DNA from: Pyrinomonadaceae bacterium
Lineage (GTDB): Bacteria; Acidobacteriota; Blastocatellia; Pyrinomonadales; Pyrinomonadaceae
Assembly (NCBI GenBank): GCA_025937955.1
Contig: JAICQI010000056.1
Coordinates: forward strand, 1 to 13,635
DNA length: 13,635 nt
Direction: 5' to 3'
In this document: one piece after another, positions 1 to 7,095 of the stretch
Layout of the letters: each line of letters starts with the position of its first letter
Position numbering within the stretch: position 1 is the first letter of the stretch
The notes under the pieces: generated by a model
Seen by the model: the letters and a program-made list of their open reading frames with translations, nothing else
Told to the model about the DNA's origin: nothing
The model's database searches: none
Translations under genes and position numbers: made by a program

Positions 1-1
1 A

Positions 2-178
2 ATAGCCTGGGGTATCACCACGTTGATAACGACCCTCGCGTCGATCACGATGACGATAACGATTGGCTACATCATTTTGGCTTTAGGTGTATCAACAATC
101 GTCGGCATGATTGCGGGAATCTATCCGGCGTTCAAGGCCGCACGGCTCGATCCGATTCTGGCTCTAACGAAGGCGTAA
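2..178 (+). CDS. MacB/FtsX-type ABC transporter permease, C-terminal fragment
   Basis: This is the 3' end of a gene that begins before the window. The open frame ends in TAA and encodes 58 residues: a hydrophobic stretch (membrane helix) and then GIYPAFKAARLDPILAL, which closely matches the C-terminal signature of MacB/FtsX-family permeases, where the last helix is followed by a Pro-Ala-(x)-Lys-Ala-(x)-x-Leu-Asp-Pro segment. The next gene ends in the same way (WPARKASKLDPIECLRYE), so the two are paralogous neighbours. They probably contribute to one inner-membrane export or mechanotransmission-type transporter, with an ATPase encoded upstream outside the window. The substrate cannot be told. 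Confidence 0.85.
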   Translation: MAWGITTLITTLASITMTITIGYIILALGVSTIVGMIAGIYPAFKAARLDPILALTKA

Positions 179-180
179 TT

Positions 181-262
181 GTAGGGGCGGCCCGACGTGG
201 CCGCCCGGGGTGGCAAATCAGGGGGTGAAGGATCACGGGCGGCCACGGAGTGCCGCCCCTAC
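181..262. repeat. Large imperfect palindromic intergenic element (GTAGGGGCGG family)
   Basis: Two 27-base arms, 181-207 and 236-262, are inverted copies of one another. They begin with GTAGGGGCGG, end with GTGGCCGCCCG (left arm; reverse-complemented right arm) and differ only in the six bases between. The 28-base spacer is unrelated. It fills almost the whole gap between the two permease genes and would form a strong hairpin in the transcript. Similar GTAGGGGCG... palindromes are dispersed in many bacterial genomes as REP/MITE-like elements (recalled from general knowledge, not searched). It could attenuate read-through between the two permeases or simply be a dispersed repeat. Confidence 0.8.
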
Positions 263-289
263 AAAAATGACGCGTACGAAAAGTAGGTA

Positions 290-1561
290 ATGAAATTAAG
301 TCTGCCAAAAGGTATTTTGCGCGAAACGCTGAAGATGGCCGTCGATAGTGTGCGGGGCCATAAGTTTCGTAGCTTTCTGACCGTGCTCGGAATCGTGATC
401 GGCGTGATGACGGCGATCTCGATCGCGTCGCTGCTTACGGGTCTGCGTCAAAACATCGTCGCGATGATTGAAGAGTATGGAACGAACAACATTTACGCAT
501 TCCACCTCTCCACGGGGCCACGCACCAGTGAAGATCGTTCCGAGCGCCTGAGGAAGCCGCTCACCATCGCGGACGCGGAAACCATCAAAGCGCAGGCACC
601 CGCTGTCGAGGATGTCGCGCACGTCGCGCCAAATGTCGGCTACGGCGGTGGACCATTCGACGACAACATCACTTACCAGGGACGCAATTACCGTTGGGGA
701 AACACTTCGGGAGTTTCTCCAAATTACGCCGACATCACGAACATCTCACTCAAAGAAGGGCGCTTCATTACCGAATCCGACGATTCGCAAAGATCGAACG
801 TCATGGTTATCGGCATTAACGCAGCCGAAGCGCTCTTCCCGGGTTACAACACGATCGCCGGCGCGCAGGTGCGCATGGGCGGTTACAACTTCGAAGTCAT
901 TGGCGTGTTGGAGAAACGCAAAGCCGGGTTTTTCGGCGAGAACGAAGAAGACAACGCGGTCTACATTCCGTTTCGCACCTCACAAAAGATCGCGCCCGCG
1001 AAGGGTTACGTACTGCTCGTGATTCGTGGCCGGACTGGGCAAGTTCAGGAAGCACTGACGCAATCCGAAGAGATACTGCGTCGCCGCCGTCAGGTGAAGT
1101 TTGGCGATCCGAATAACTTCGATATCAAAACGGCAGACAAGTTTATCGAACAGTTTGACAGCATCACGGCGATGGTCGGGCTGATCGCGATCGCGATCTC
1201 GAGCCTGGGTCTGCTCGTCGGCGGCATCGGCGTGATGAATATCATGCTGGTGAGCGTGACCGAGCGCACGAAGGAGATCGGTGTTCGCAAAGCGATTGGC
1301 GCGCGTCGCAGAGACATCGTGCGGCAATTTCTTTTTGAAGCAATGATGCTGACGTTTCTTGGTGGCGTGCTTGGTGTGCTTTTGGCGGTCGGCATTAGTC
1401 AGATACTCATGCTGATAATTCCGGGCATGCCGGCGTCTATTCCGACTTGGGCGGTCGTCACTGGTCTGACTGTGTCGATCGGCGTCGGGTTGATCTTCGG
1501 TGTATGGCCCGCGCGCAAAGCCTCAAAACTCGATCCGATTGAATGCCTCCGGTACGAGTGA
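290..1561 (+). CDS. MacB/FtsX-type ABC transporter permease
   Basis: This 423-residue protein has the layout of stand-alone MacB-like permeases. A first membrane helix lies at about 29-51, followed by a large periplasmic core domain (about 52-290) and three further helices (about 293-317, 349-374 and 385-406). The cytoplasmic signature between helices 2 and 3 (315-343) reads VMNIMLVSVTERTKEIGVRK and then AIGARRRDI, which is diagnostic of the family. There is no nucleotide-binding domain, so an ATPase must be supplied by another gene, probably upstream of the window. The protein should sit in the inner membrane and work in export or lipoprotein/envelope processes; the substrate is unknown. The ATG at 290 has only a weak, closely spaced purine stretch (TAGG) upstream. 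The preceding permease is 111 bases away with a large palindrome between them, so co-transcription is likely but may be attenuated. Confidence 0.93.
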   Translation: MKLSLPKGILRETLKMAVDSVRGHKFRSFLTVLGIVIGVMTAISIASLLTGLRQNIVAMIEEYGTNNIYAFHLSTGPRTSEDRSERLRKPLTIADAETIKAQAPAVEDVAHVAPNVGYGGGPFDDNITYQGRNYRWGNTSGVSPNYADITNISLKEGRFITESDDSQRSNVMVIGINAAEALFPGYNTIAGAQVRMGGYNFEVIGVLEKRKAGFFGENEEDNAVYIPFRTSQKIAPAKGYVLLVIRGRTGQVQEALTQSEEILRRRRQVKFGDPNNFDIKTADKFIEQFDSITAMVGLIAIAISSLGLLVGGIGVMNIMLVSVTERTKEIGVRKAIGARRRDIVRQFLFEAMMLTFLGGVLGVLLAVGISQILMLIIPGMPASIPTWAVVTGLTVSIGVGLIFGVWPARKASKLDPIECLRYE

Positions 1562-1562
1562 A

Positions 1563-1593
1563 ACGCAGATTTACGCAGATTTTTTGCAGATTT
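1563..1593. repeat. Short tandem repeat ACGCAGATTT, three units
   Basis: Two identical ACGCAGATTT units (1563-1572 and 1573-1582) and a third degenerate one, TGCAGATTT (1585-1593), follow directly after the permease stop codon. Related CGCAGAT/CGCGGAT wording recurs at 7096-7164 and 13550-13581, in both cases just after a gene end. This suggests one dispersed intergenic repeat family. No function is known to me. Confidence 0.65.
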
Positions 1594-1610
1594 AGTGTAA
1601 GCTGCGCACG

Positions 1611-2519
1611 GTGGAGCGCGACTTCGTTAAAGAGTTCCTAACATACATTCAGGTCGAGAAGGGTCTCGCCCGTCACACTCTCGACAGCTACAAACGCGAC
1701 CTCGAACGGCTTCACGCCTGGGCCGTCGCGAATAAGAAAGAGATTACAGAACTGACGCGGTCTGACTTGCGAAAGTGGATCGCTAGTCTGTCGCGTGAAG
1801 GACTGGCGCCTACATCGATCTCGCGTGCGGTCAGTGCCACGCGCGGATTCTTCAAGTTTCTCATGCTCGACGGGCATATCAAGTCTCATCCTGCAGAGGA
1901 TCTGGATACACCGCAGCGCTTCAGTTACCTGCCGAAGTTTCTCACTGAGGACGAGATCAATCGACTGTTGGCGGCGCCTGATGTTGCGACCGAAGAAGGC
2001 ATCCGCGATCGCACGATACTGGAGATCATGTATGCCACGGGGTTGCGTGTTTCGGAGTTGGTTGGTTTGAAGCAGGCTGATGTCGATCTGCTCGCGGGAC
2101 TCGTTGTTTGTCACGGCAAGGGAAACAAGGAACGCCGCGTGCCGCTGGGCAAGAGTGCGATTCACTGGTTGCAGCAGTATGCGGCGGTTAAAGCTGGTTA
2201 TGGGAAGCAGACCTCGCCGTACGTCTTTCTATATCGCGGCCGGCCGTTCACGCGGCAACTTGCCTGGTCCATGATCAAGCGACACGCGGAAAAGGCAGGC
2301 ATCAGGGATTGCTCGCCGCACACGCTGCGACATAGCTTCGCCACGCACCTCTTGCAGCATGGTGCTGATTCGCGTTCGGTGCAGGCGCTGTTGGGCCATA
2401 GCGATATCTCGACGACGCAGATCTACACGCACATTACTGACATGCATTTGCGCTCGGCTTACGATCGGCATCATCCGCGGGCTCGCATGAAGACAGGATC
2501 GCGGGATGTTCAGGATTAG
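1611..2519 (+). CDS. xerD: Site-specific tyrosine recombinase, XerD-like
   Basis: This 302-residue protein matches XerC/XerD in length and architecture, with an N-terminal SAM-like core-binding domain (about 5-90) and a C-terminal catalytic domain (about 110-285). All six active-site residues can be placed: R146 (ATGLRVSEL), K170 (HGKGNK), H237 and R240 (HTLRHSFATHLL), H263 (LLGHSD) and the nucleophile Y272 (STTQIYTH). The family resolves chromosome dimers at dif with a partner recombinase and FtsK. The GTG start at 1611 is chosen because the N-terminus then aligns with the usual Xer beginning (short acidic lead, then YIQVEKGLARHTL). No good ribosome binding site is visible. The wording favours XerD over XerC, but one sequence cannot settle this and no partner is in the window. 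There is no integron or phage context. The stop codon overlaps the stop of the convergent glpD gene. Confidence 0.92.
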   Translation: MERDFVKEFLTYIQVEKGLARHTLDSYKRDLERLHAWAVANKKEITELTRSDLRKWIASLSREGLAPTSISRAVSATRGFFKFLMLDGHIKSHPAEDLDTPQRFSYLPKFLTEDEINRLLAAPDVATEEGIRDRTILEIMYATGLRVSELVGLKQADVDLLAGLVVCHGKGNKERRVPLGKSAIHWLQQYAAVKAGYGKQTSPYVFLYRGRPFTRQLAWSMIKRHAEKAGIRDCSPHTLRHSFATHLLQHGADSRSVQALLGHSDISTTQIYTHITDMHLRSAYDRHHPRARMKTGSRDVQD

Positions 2520-3949
2520 CGGTGGCAATCCGTGGCGATTTCCGCGGCGGCGGCAAGATGACTGAGGCCGCGATCGCTATTCAAACCGATCATAGTGCGA
2601 CGCAGGAAACAGTCGGCCAAAGTCTTCGCGAACTCATACTTGAACGCAAAGAGTATTTCGGAAGTGAAAGGATCTTCGTTGAGTTGGGTAACCTGGTTTG
2701 CTCGCGAACCGTAGACGCGCAGCAGTCGCTCAGGCCCCTTGAACTCCGCTGCGAACGAAGCAAAGTTTACCCCACCCGGCAAAACTTCTTTTGCAGTCGC
2801 ACACGGCGGCGAAGGTCGCCCCAACTTACGAAAGATCAAATCGACACACTCCTCTGCCAAACTTCGATACGTCGTCAGCTTGCCACCCACAATCGACAGC
2901 AGATTGCTCAGCCGCGGATGTTCACGAATGAAATGCCGGCGCGTGATACTCTGCTCGTCCTTCTCGCCTGTGACCGGCAGCGGTCGAACACCTGAGTACG
3001 TGTACAGCACGTCGTCACGCATCAGACGCGCTCCTGGAAACGCGCGGTTGGTTTCAGCGAGCAGGTAGTCGATTTCCCAAAGCTCGCTGCAAACCTTATC
3101 GGGGTTATCTTCAAAGCGAACGTCAGTGGTTCCAATCAGGTAGTTTCCATTCCACGGAATTATGAAGAACGGACGTTTATCACTCTCCGCCTCGAGATAG
3201 ATCGCATTCCCCGGCGAGCCTGCGAAAGGCGCGACAACGATGTGACTGCCCTTGGTTCCACCGATCAGCTTCGGACTCTCGATCGACGCCTCGTCGAGCA
3301 AATAGTCGACCCATGGCCCACTCGCGTTTACTAGAACGCTTGCCAGCGCTACCTGCTTCTTCCCTTCAGAAACAAACTCAACCCCGGAACCCGTTAGCTT
3401 CGTCACGGGCGCATAGGTGTAAACCTCAGCGCCGCGCTCGACTGCCGCCAGCACATTTTCCAATACCAATCGCTCTGCAAATTCGACTTGCGCGTCAAAG
3501 TAGAGCGCGGAGCCGAGCAGTCCTTCGGGATTTAGACCGGGTAACTGTTCGAGAGTCTCACGGCGCGAGAGCATCCGGTGCCGCGGAAGCGATTTCGTAA
3601 ACGACAGCAGATCGTAAACAATCATTCCCGCGCGAATGGTGACAGGTCCGCGCCGGCTCTGTTTGTAAATGGGAATCGTAATCGGCAGCGGCCGCACGAG
3701 GTGCGGAGCGATGTGCAACAGTGTTTCGCGTTCGCGCAGAGACTCGCGCACCAGTCCAAACTCGAAATGCTCAAGATATCGCAAGCCGCCGTGAATAAGA
3801 CGTGTGGAAGCGCTGCTGGTCCCGCTGCCGATGTCGCTCTTATCGATGAGCAACACCTTCAATCCACGCATCGCCGCGTCGCGGGCGATCCCGGCGCCGT
3901 TGATTCCAGCGCCGATGACGATCACGTCGAACTGATTGGTAGCGGACAT
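2516..3949 (-). CDS. glpD: FAD-dependent glycerol-3-phosphate dehydrogenase
   Basis: This 477-residue flavoprotein oxidises sn-glycerol 3-phosphate to dihydroxyacetone phosphate at the cytoplasmic membrane and passes electrons to quinone (family knowledge). An N-terminal Rossmann motif GAGINGAG (13-20) binds the FAD ADP moiety. The GlpD signature STRLIHGGLRYLE lies at 48-60, the substrate-domain motif SGVRPLP at 319-325 and the second family signature GGKLTTYR at 355-362, followed by the C-terminal helical domain (about 385-477). The length is slightly under that of the E. coli enzyme (501). It stands alone here, with no glpK or glpF nearby. The ATG has no obvious Shine-Dalgarno sequence, but the N-terminus fits the family directly. 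An AT-rich TAGAAT hexamer (3963-3958 on this strand) lies only eight bases upstream of the start, so the leader may be very short. Confidence 0.94.
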   Translation of the reverse strand: MSATNQFDVIVIGAGINGAGIARDAAMRGLKVLLIDKSDIGSGTSSASTRLIHGGLRYLEHFEFGLVRESLRERETLLHIAPHLVRPLPITIPIYKQSRRGPVTIRAGMIVYDLLSFTKSLPRHRMLSRRETLEQLPGLNPEGLLGSALYFDAQVEFAERLVLENVLAAVERGAEVYTYAPVTKLTGSGVEFVSEGKKQVALASVLVNASGPWVDYLLDEASIESPKLIGGTKGSHIVVAPFAGSPGNAIYLEAESDKRPFFIIPWNGNYLIGTTDVRFEDNPDKVCSELWEIDYLLAETNRAFPGARLMRDDVLYTYSGVRPLPVTGEKDEQSITRRHFIREHPRLSNLLSIVGGKLTTYRSLAEECVDLIFRKLGRPSPPCATAKEVLPGGVNFASFAAEFKGPERLLRVYGSRANQVTQLNEDPFTSEILFAFKYEFAKTLADCFLRRTMIGLNSDRGLSHLAAAAEIATDCHR

Positions 3950-3968
3950 TCAGTGGTATTCTAAAAAC

Positions 3969-4814
3969 ATGCGACCCTTCATCATAACCATTCTGAGCGC
4001 CACACTCTTCTGTGCGACGGTCCATGCGCAGGACCCGCCCGAACTGGAGAACAATTTAAGAGAAGCCCAGGCGCGGTACGACGCCAACCCCAAAGACGCG
4101 GATGCAATCATCTGGCTGGGGCGCCGTCTTGCCTATCTCGGTCGTTTCACCGAAGCAATCGACACGTACACGAAAGGCATCGCGCTCCATCCGTCTGACG
4201 CTCGCTTTTATCGACACCGCGGTCATCGACACATCACGCTGCGGCAGTTTGATCTCGCCATTCGCGATCTGAAGAAAGCGTCGGAGTTGGTCAAAGGCAA
4301 GCGTGACGAGATCGAGCCCGACGGGCAGCCCAATGCGCGCAACATTCCCACCAGCACGCTCCAATTCAATATCTGGTACCACCTCGGGCTTGCTTACTAT
4401 CTCACCGGCAAGAACGACAAGGCGCTCGACGCGTATCGTGAATGCCTGAAGGTGTCGGGCACTCCCGACCGGCTGGTCTCGACAACTCACTGGCTTTACA
4501 TGACGCTGCGCCGCCTGAATCGTAACGCCGAGGCCAAAAAAGCACTCGACCCCATTGTCGAAGGAATGGACCTGATCGAGAACACGAGCTACTACCGGCT
4601 CACGTTGATGTACAAAGGCATTCTTTCCGACGAGCAGCTCCTCAGTGAAACGCAGGGCGACTCCGCGGCGTCGCACAGCGTTCTTTACGGCGTCGGCAAT
4701 TGGCATCTCTACAACGGGCGACGCGAACAAGCACTCGAGATATTTCGCCGCATCCTGGCGAGTAATCAAAAGACTAGTTTCGGCTTCATCGCCGCCGAAG
4801 TTGACGTGAAGTAA
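3969..4814 (+). CDS. Secreted tetratricopeptide-repeat protein
   Basis: The chosen ATG at 3969 gives 281 residues beginning with a clean signal peptide (MRPFIITILSATLFCATVHA, then Q21), so the protein is probably periplasmic. An upstream in-frame TTG at 3936 would run into the 5' end of glpD and add a charged tail before the signal, so I reject it. The mature part is built of TPR-like helical hairpins: about 43-76 (with WLGRRLAYLGRFTEAIDTY), 77-110, 133-166 (WYHLGLAYYLTGKNDKALDAY), 172-205 and 236-268 (GNWHLYNGRREQALEIFRR). TPRs mediate protein-protein contacts and no enzymatic motif is visible, so the partner is unknown. It is divergent from glpD with 19 bases between start codons. A long antisense frame opposite this gene lacks any comparable signal and is a shadow. 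Confidence 0.88.
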   Translation: MRPFIITILSATLFCATVHAQDPPELENNLREAQARYDANPKDADAIIWLGRRLAYLGRFTEAIDTYTKGIALHPSDARFYRHRGHRHITLRQFDLAIRDLKKASELVKGKRDEIEPDGQPNARNIPTSTLQFNIWYHLGLAYYLTGKNDKALDAYRECLKVSGTPDRLVSTTHWLYMTLRRLNRNAEAKKALDPIVEGMDLIENTSYYRLTLMYKGILSDEQLLSETQGDSAASHSVLYGVGNWHLYNGRREQALEIFRRILASNQKTSFGFIAAEVDVK

Positions 4815-4903
4815 TCCTGGCTCGCACCATATCGTATTCGTCACTGCACGACCTGAGTTCGACAATCGCGCTCACCATCATGCACTGCATCACGACTCAT
4901 GAA

Positions 4904-4940
4904 TCAAAATTAATTTGAGATATGTCAAAGAGAGACTTTG
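4904..4940. promoter_or_regulatory. Pair of small inverted repeats, candidate operator
   Basis: Two dyads with five-base arms and five-base spacers lie side by side: TCAAA-attaa-TTTGA (4904-4918) and CAAAG-agaga-CTTTG (4926-4940, preceded by T so that it also reads TCAAA). Their centres are 22 bases apart, about two helical turns, which is the arrangement expected for two dimeric regulators on one DNA face. They are 150-190 bases before the FecR-like start codon. This is pattern evidence only; no known regulator site was recognised. Confidence 0.3.
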
Positions 4941-5077
4941 CCATCGCAACGCTCACACTCCTCACTTGATAATCCTCAATTCTTCTAAACTCGCTTATTC
5001 CATTAATTTGCAGGCATAAACTTTGCTCCAAATCCGCCCACAAATTCGGACCAACTTGCAGTTCAATCCGGTCCAAA

Positions 5078-5084
5078 AAAGGAG
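5078..5084 (+). promoter_or_regulatory. Ribosome binding site of the FecR-like gene
   Basis: AAAGGAG lies eight bases before the ATG at 5093 and fixes that start, which is followed at once by a signal peptide. Confidence 0.85.
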
Positions 5085-5092
5085 CATCACCC

Positions 5093-7084
5093 ATGCGAGT
5101 CTCCCGGCACAAAAACAAACTTCTCTTTTACTTTCTTCTGCTCACTCTTCTAGCCATACCGCTCACCGCCCGCGCTGACGACGACGATGACAAAGACGAT
5201 GATTACGACGTGAAAGCGCGCGTCGTACGCATCAGCCTGCTCGGCGGCGAGGTCAACCTGAAACGTAACGACAACAAGGATTGGGAACCCGCGCGCCTGA
5301 ATTATCCGCTGGTCGAGGGCGACACAATCGCGACCAGCAAAGACAGCAATCTCGAAATCCAGATGGACGCGCGCAACTTCGTCCGTCTCGGCGCGAATTC
5401 AGTGCTGCGCATCATCACGCTGCGCGACGAAGGCATCGCGATCAGCGTAGTCGAGGGCACAGCCACCGTCCGGCTTGCGAAGTTTGATCGCAGCACAAAC
5501 GGTTACTTCGAAATCGACGCGCCTAAAACAACTATGGCCGCGGAGAAAACAGGACTTTACCGAATCGACGTGCCGCGTGACGGACGTGTCCGTTTGACAG
5601 TGCGCGACGGCGGCGCCGCTCGGATTTATTCCGATACGTCCGGATTTACTTTGCGCGACGGCCGTTCGGCGGAACTGGTCATTACCGGCGATAACGCCGG
5701 CGACTGGGAATTCGTCGCCGCCGCGCCAAGCGATGCGATCGACGCCTGGGTCAGCACTCGCGAACAGGATTTGGCAAAGCGACTCAAGTACGACGTCAAG
5801 TATTTCGATGAATCGACGTGGGGCGCCGAAGAGCTCGAAGCCTACGGTGATTGGACCCAGACAGACGAGTACGGCTGGATCTGGCGTCCGCATGCATCAG
5901 TGATCAGCAGCTACGTTGATTGGGCGCCGTATCGTTACGGTAGTTGGACCTGGTTGCCGCCTTATGGCTGGACGTGGGTCGGATACGAGCCATGGGGATG
6001 GGCGCCTTATCACTACGGCCGTTGGGTCTATCACAATAACTACTGGGCCTGGTCACCACGCGGCTATTACGTTCGCAAGCGCAGTTGGTGGCGGCCCGCG
6101 CTAGTGGCGTTCAACTTCTCATTCGGCAATGACGTCTGCTGGTATCCCTTGTCGTACTATCAAAGAGATCCGCATTCGCGTCACTATCGTCGCGACCATC
6201 GTTATCGTCATCGGGATCGGGATGGTGATGGACGAGACGGCCGGCGCGATGGTCGACATAATTACGGCGATCCTCGTGGCGTGACGCGAGTACCGCGCCG
6301 GGATTTTGGCAATCCGGAGCGAAGAGCCCAGGCGGCTGAGGAACCGATTGCGCGCCGGGTCGTTGATCTGGATCCGGAGCGTGGTGATGGGGATCTACCG
6401 CGCCGTGAAAGGTTTGACAGACGTCCAAATATCGAGATTCCGGCGCGGCGAACAGGCGCTACTGAACGTGCACCCGGAATTCCACTGGATGACAATCTTA
6501 GGAAGATGAGAGTCTTTCATGGACGCGAACCGCGAGCGCGCGATGCGGCTCAACCACGCACGACAACGACTCCGACAACAGCTCCCGTGCCGAACGCAGA
6601 AACTCAACCTCAACCAAGCGGCGCTGTAGCACGGCCTGAGCCTCGGCCACGGCGAGACCGCGACCGTGATCGGTCTGATTCGCCACCGGACGGCTCGGAA
6701 AGACGCGGGCGACGCCAGGAAACGATCGAGAACGCTCCTGCCAATACACCCGCGCCAGTTACGGAACAGCCGCGTGAAAATCCGCGCTTCGAGCGTCGCG
6801 AGCGAGAATCGCAGCCGGAATCGCGACCACGTCCCGAACCGCGATCAGAACCAAGATCAGAACCGAGATCGGAACCAAGGTCAGAGCCACGATCAGAACC
6901 ACGGCATGAATCGCCGCGATCCGAATCTCCGCGCTCCGAAGCACCGCGTTCCGAAGCGCCGCGTTCCGAAGCGCCACGATCCGAAGCGCCACGTTCGGAA
7001 GCGCCACGATCCGAGTCACCGCGATCGGAATCACCAAGAGCTGAACCGCGCGTTCCGGATAAGCCGGACCGGCCCATGTTCTGA
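5093..7084 (+). CDS. Exported FecR-domain protein with Trp-rich (DUF6600-like) region and Arg/Pro/Glu/Ser repeat tail
   Basis: The protein is 663 residues. A signal peptide (1-28, cleavage after TARA) is followed by an acidic run, DDDDDKDDDYD. Residues about 43-200 form a FecR-like beta domain (RISLLGGEVNLKR, then EGDTIATSKDSNLEIQMD and the VVEGTATVRL strand). Residues 248-335 hold 15 tryptophans in recurring YG-x-W-x-W-x-P modules (YGSWTWLPPYGWTWVGYEP), resembling the DUF6600 region often found behind FecR in secreted proteins. From about 356 onward the chain looks disordered: first an Arg/His/Asp-rich stretch (356-390), then Pro/Arg/Glu-rich sequence ending in SEPR and SEAPR tandem repeats. 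Classical FecR proteins are anti-sigma regulators with a membrane helix. This one has no helix beyond the signal and no sigma-factor neighbour, so a structural or binding role in the periplasm or cell surface is likelier. The function is unknown. Confidence 0.88.
   Translation: MRVSRHKNKLLFYFLLLTLLAIPLTARADDDDDKDDDYDVKARVVRISLLGGEVNLKRNDNKDWEPARLNYPLVEGDTIATSKDSNLEIQMDARNFVRLGANSVLRIITLRDEGIAISVVEGTATVRLAKFDRSTNGYFEIDAPKTTMAAEKTGLYRIDVPRDGRVRLTVRDGGAARIYSDTSGFTLRDGRSAELVITGDNAGDWEFVAAAPSDAIDAWVSTREQDLAKRLKYDVKYFDESTWGAEELEAYGDWTQTDEYGWIWRPHASVISSYVDWAPYRYGSWTWLPPYGWTWVGYEPWGWAPYHYGRWVYHNNYWAWSPRGYYVRKRSWWRPALVAFNFSFGNDVCWYPLSYYQRDPHSRHYRRDHRYRHRDRDGDGRDGRRDGRHNYGDPRGVTRVPRRDFGNPERRAQAAEEPIARRVVDLDPERGDGDLPRRERFDRRPNIEIPARRTGATERAPGIPLDDNLRKMRVFHGREPRARDAAQPRTTTTPTTAPVPNAETQPQPSGAVARPEPRPRRDRDRDRSDSPPDGSERRGRRQETIENAPANTPAPVTEQPRENPRFERRERESQPESRPRPEPRSEPRSEPRSEPRSEPRSEPRHESPRSESPRSEAPRSEAPRSEAPRSEAPRSEAPRSESPRSESPRAEPRVPDKPDRPMF
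6833..7039 (+). repeat. Coding tandem repeats: 12-base (xEPR) then 15-base (SE[AS]PR) units
   Basis: Within the FecR-like gene, residues 581-604 are six four-residue units (PEPR, then SEPR five times; 6833-6904). Residues 605-649 are nine five-residue units (HESPR, SESPR, SEAPR five times, SESPR twice; 6905-7039), and an AEPR unit follows. Third codon positions vary between units (for example TCA/TCG/TCC for Ser), so the array is not freshly duplicated everywhere. The unit length still invites copy-number change without frameshift. Confidence 0.9.
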
Positions 7085-7095
7085 AAAGGAATTTG

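Larger units (their letters stand above)
4815..5092. other. Intergenic region upstream of the FecR-like gene
   Basis: This 278-base gap, AT-richer than its surroundings from about 4900 to 5040, separates the TPR gene from the FecR-like gene. It carries two small dyads (4904-4918 and 4926-4940, listed separately) and a good ribosome binding site at its end. I could not place a convincing sigma-70 promoter, terminator or RNA gene in it, although the promoter for the FecR-like gene presumably lies here. Confidence 0.6.

Noticed and set aside
1594..1610. Possible dif or attachment site near the xerD-like gene
   Set aside because: No 28-base dif-like dyad with 6-base centre was seen around the gene; xerD genes are often far from dif.
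3936..3968. Upstream TTG start for the secreted TPR protein
   Set aside because: It would overlap glpD and place a polar extension before a perfect signal peptide.
4056..4865. 269-residue minus-strand frame opposite the secreted TPR gene
   Set aside because: No recognisable family or signal, while the plus strand encodes a signal peptide and regular TPR units.
6759..7037. Minus-strand frame reading like pentapeptide repeats (VALRNAALRNAVLRSA)
   Set aside because: It is the antisense image of the SEPR/SEAPR coding repeats; periodic codons force periodic antisense peptides. It has no start context or signal.
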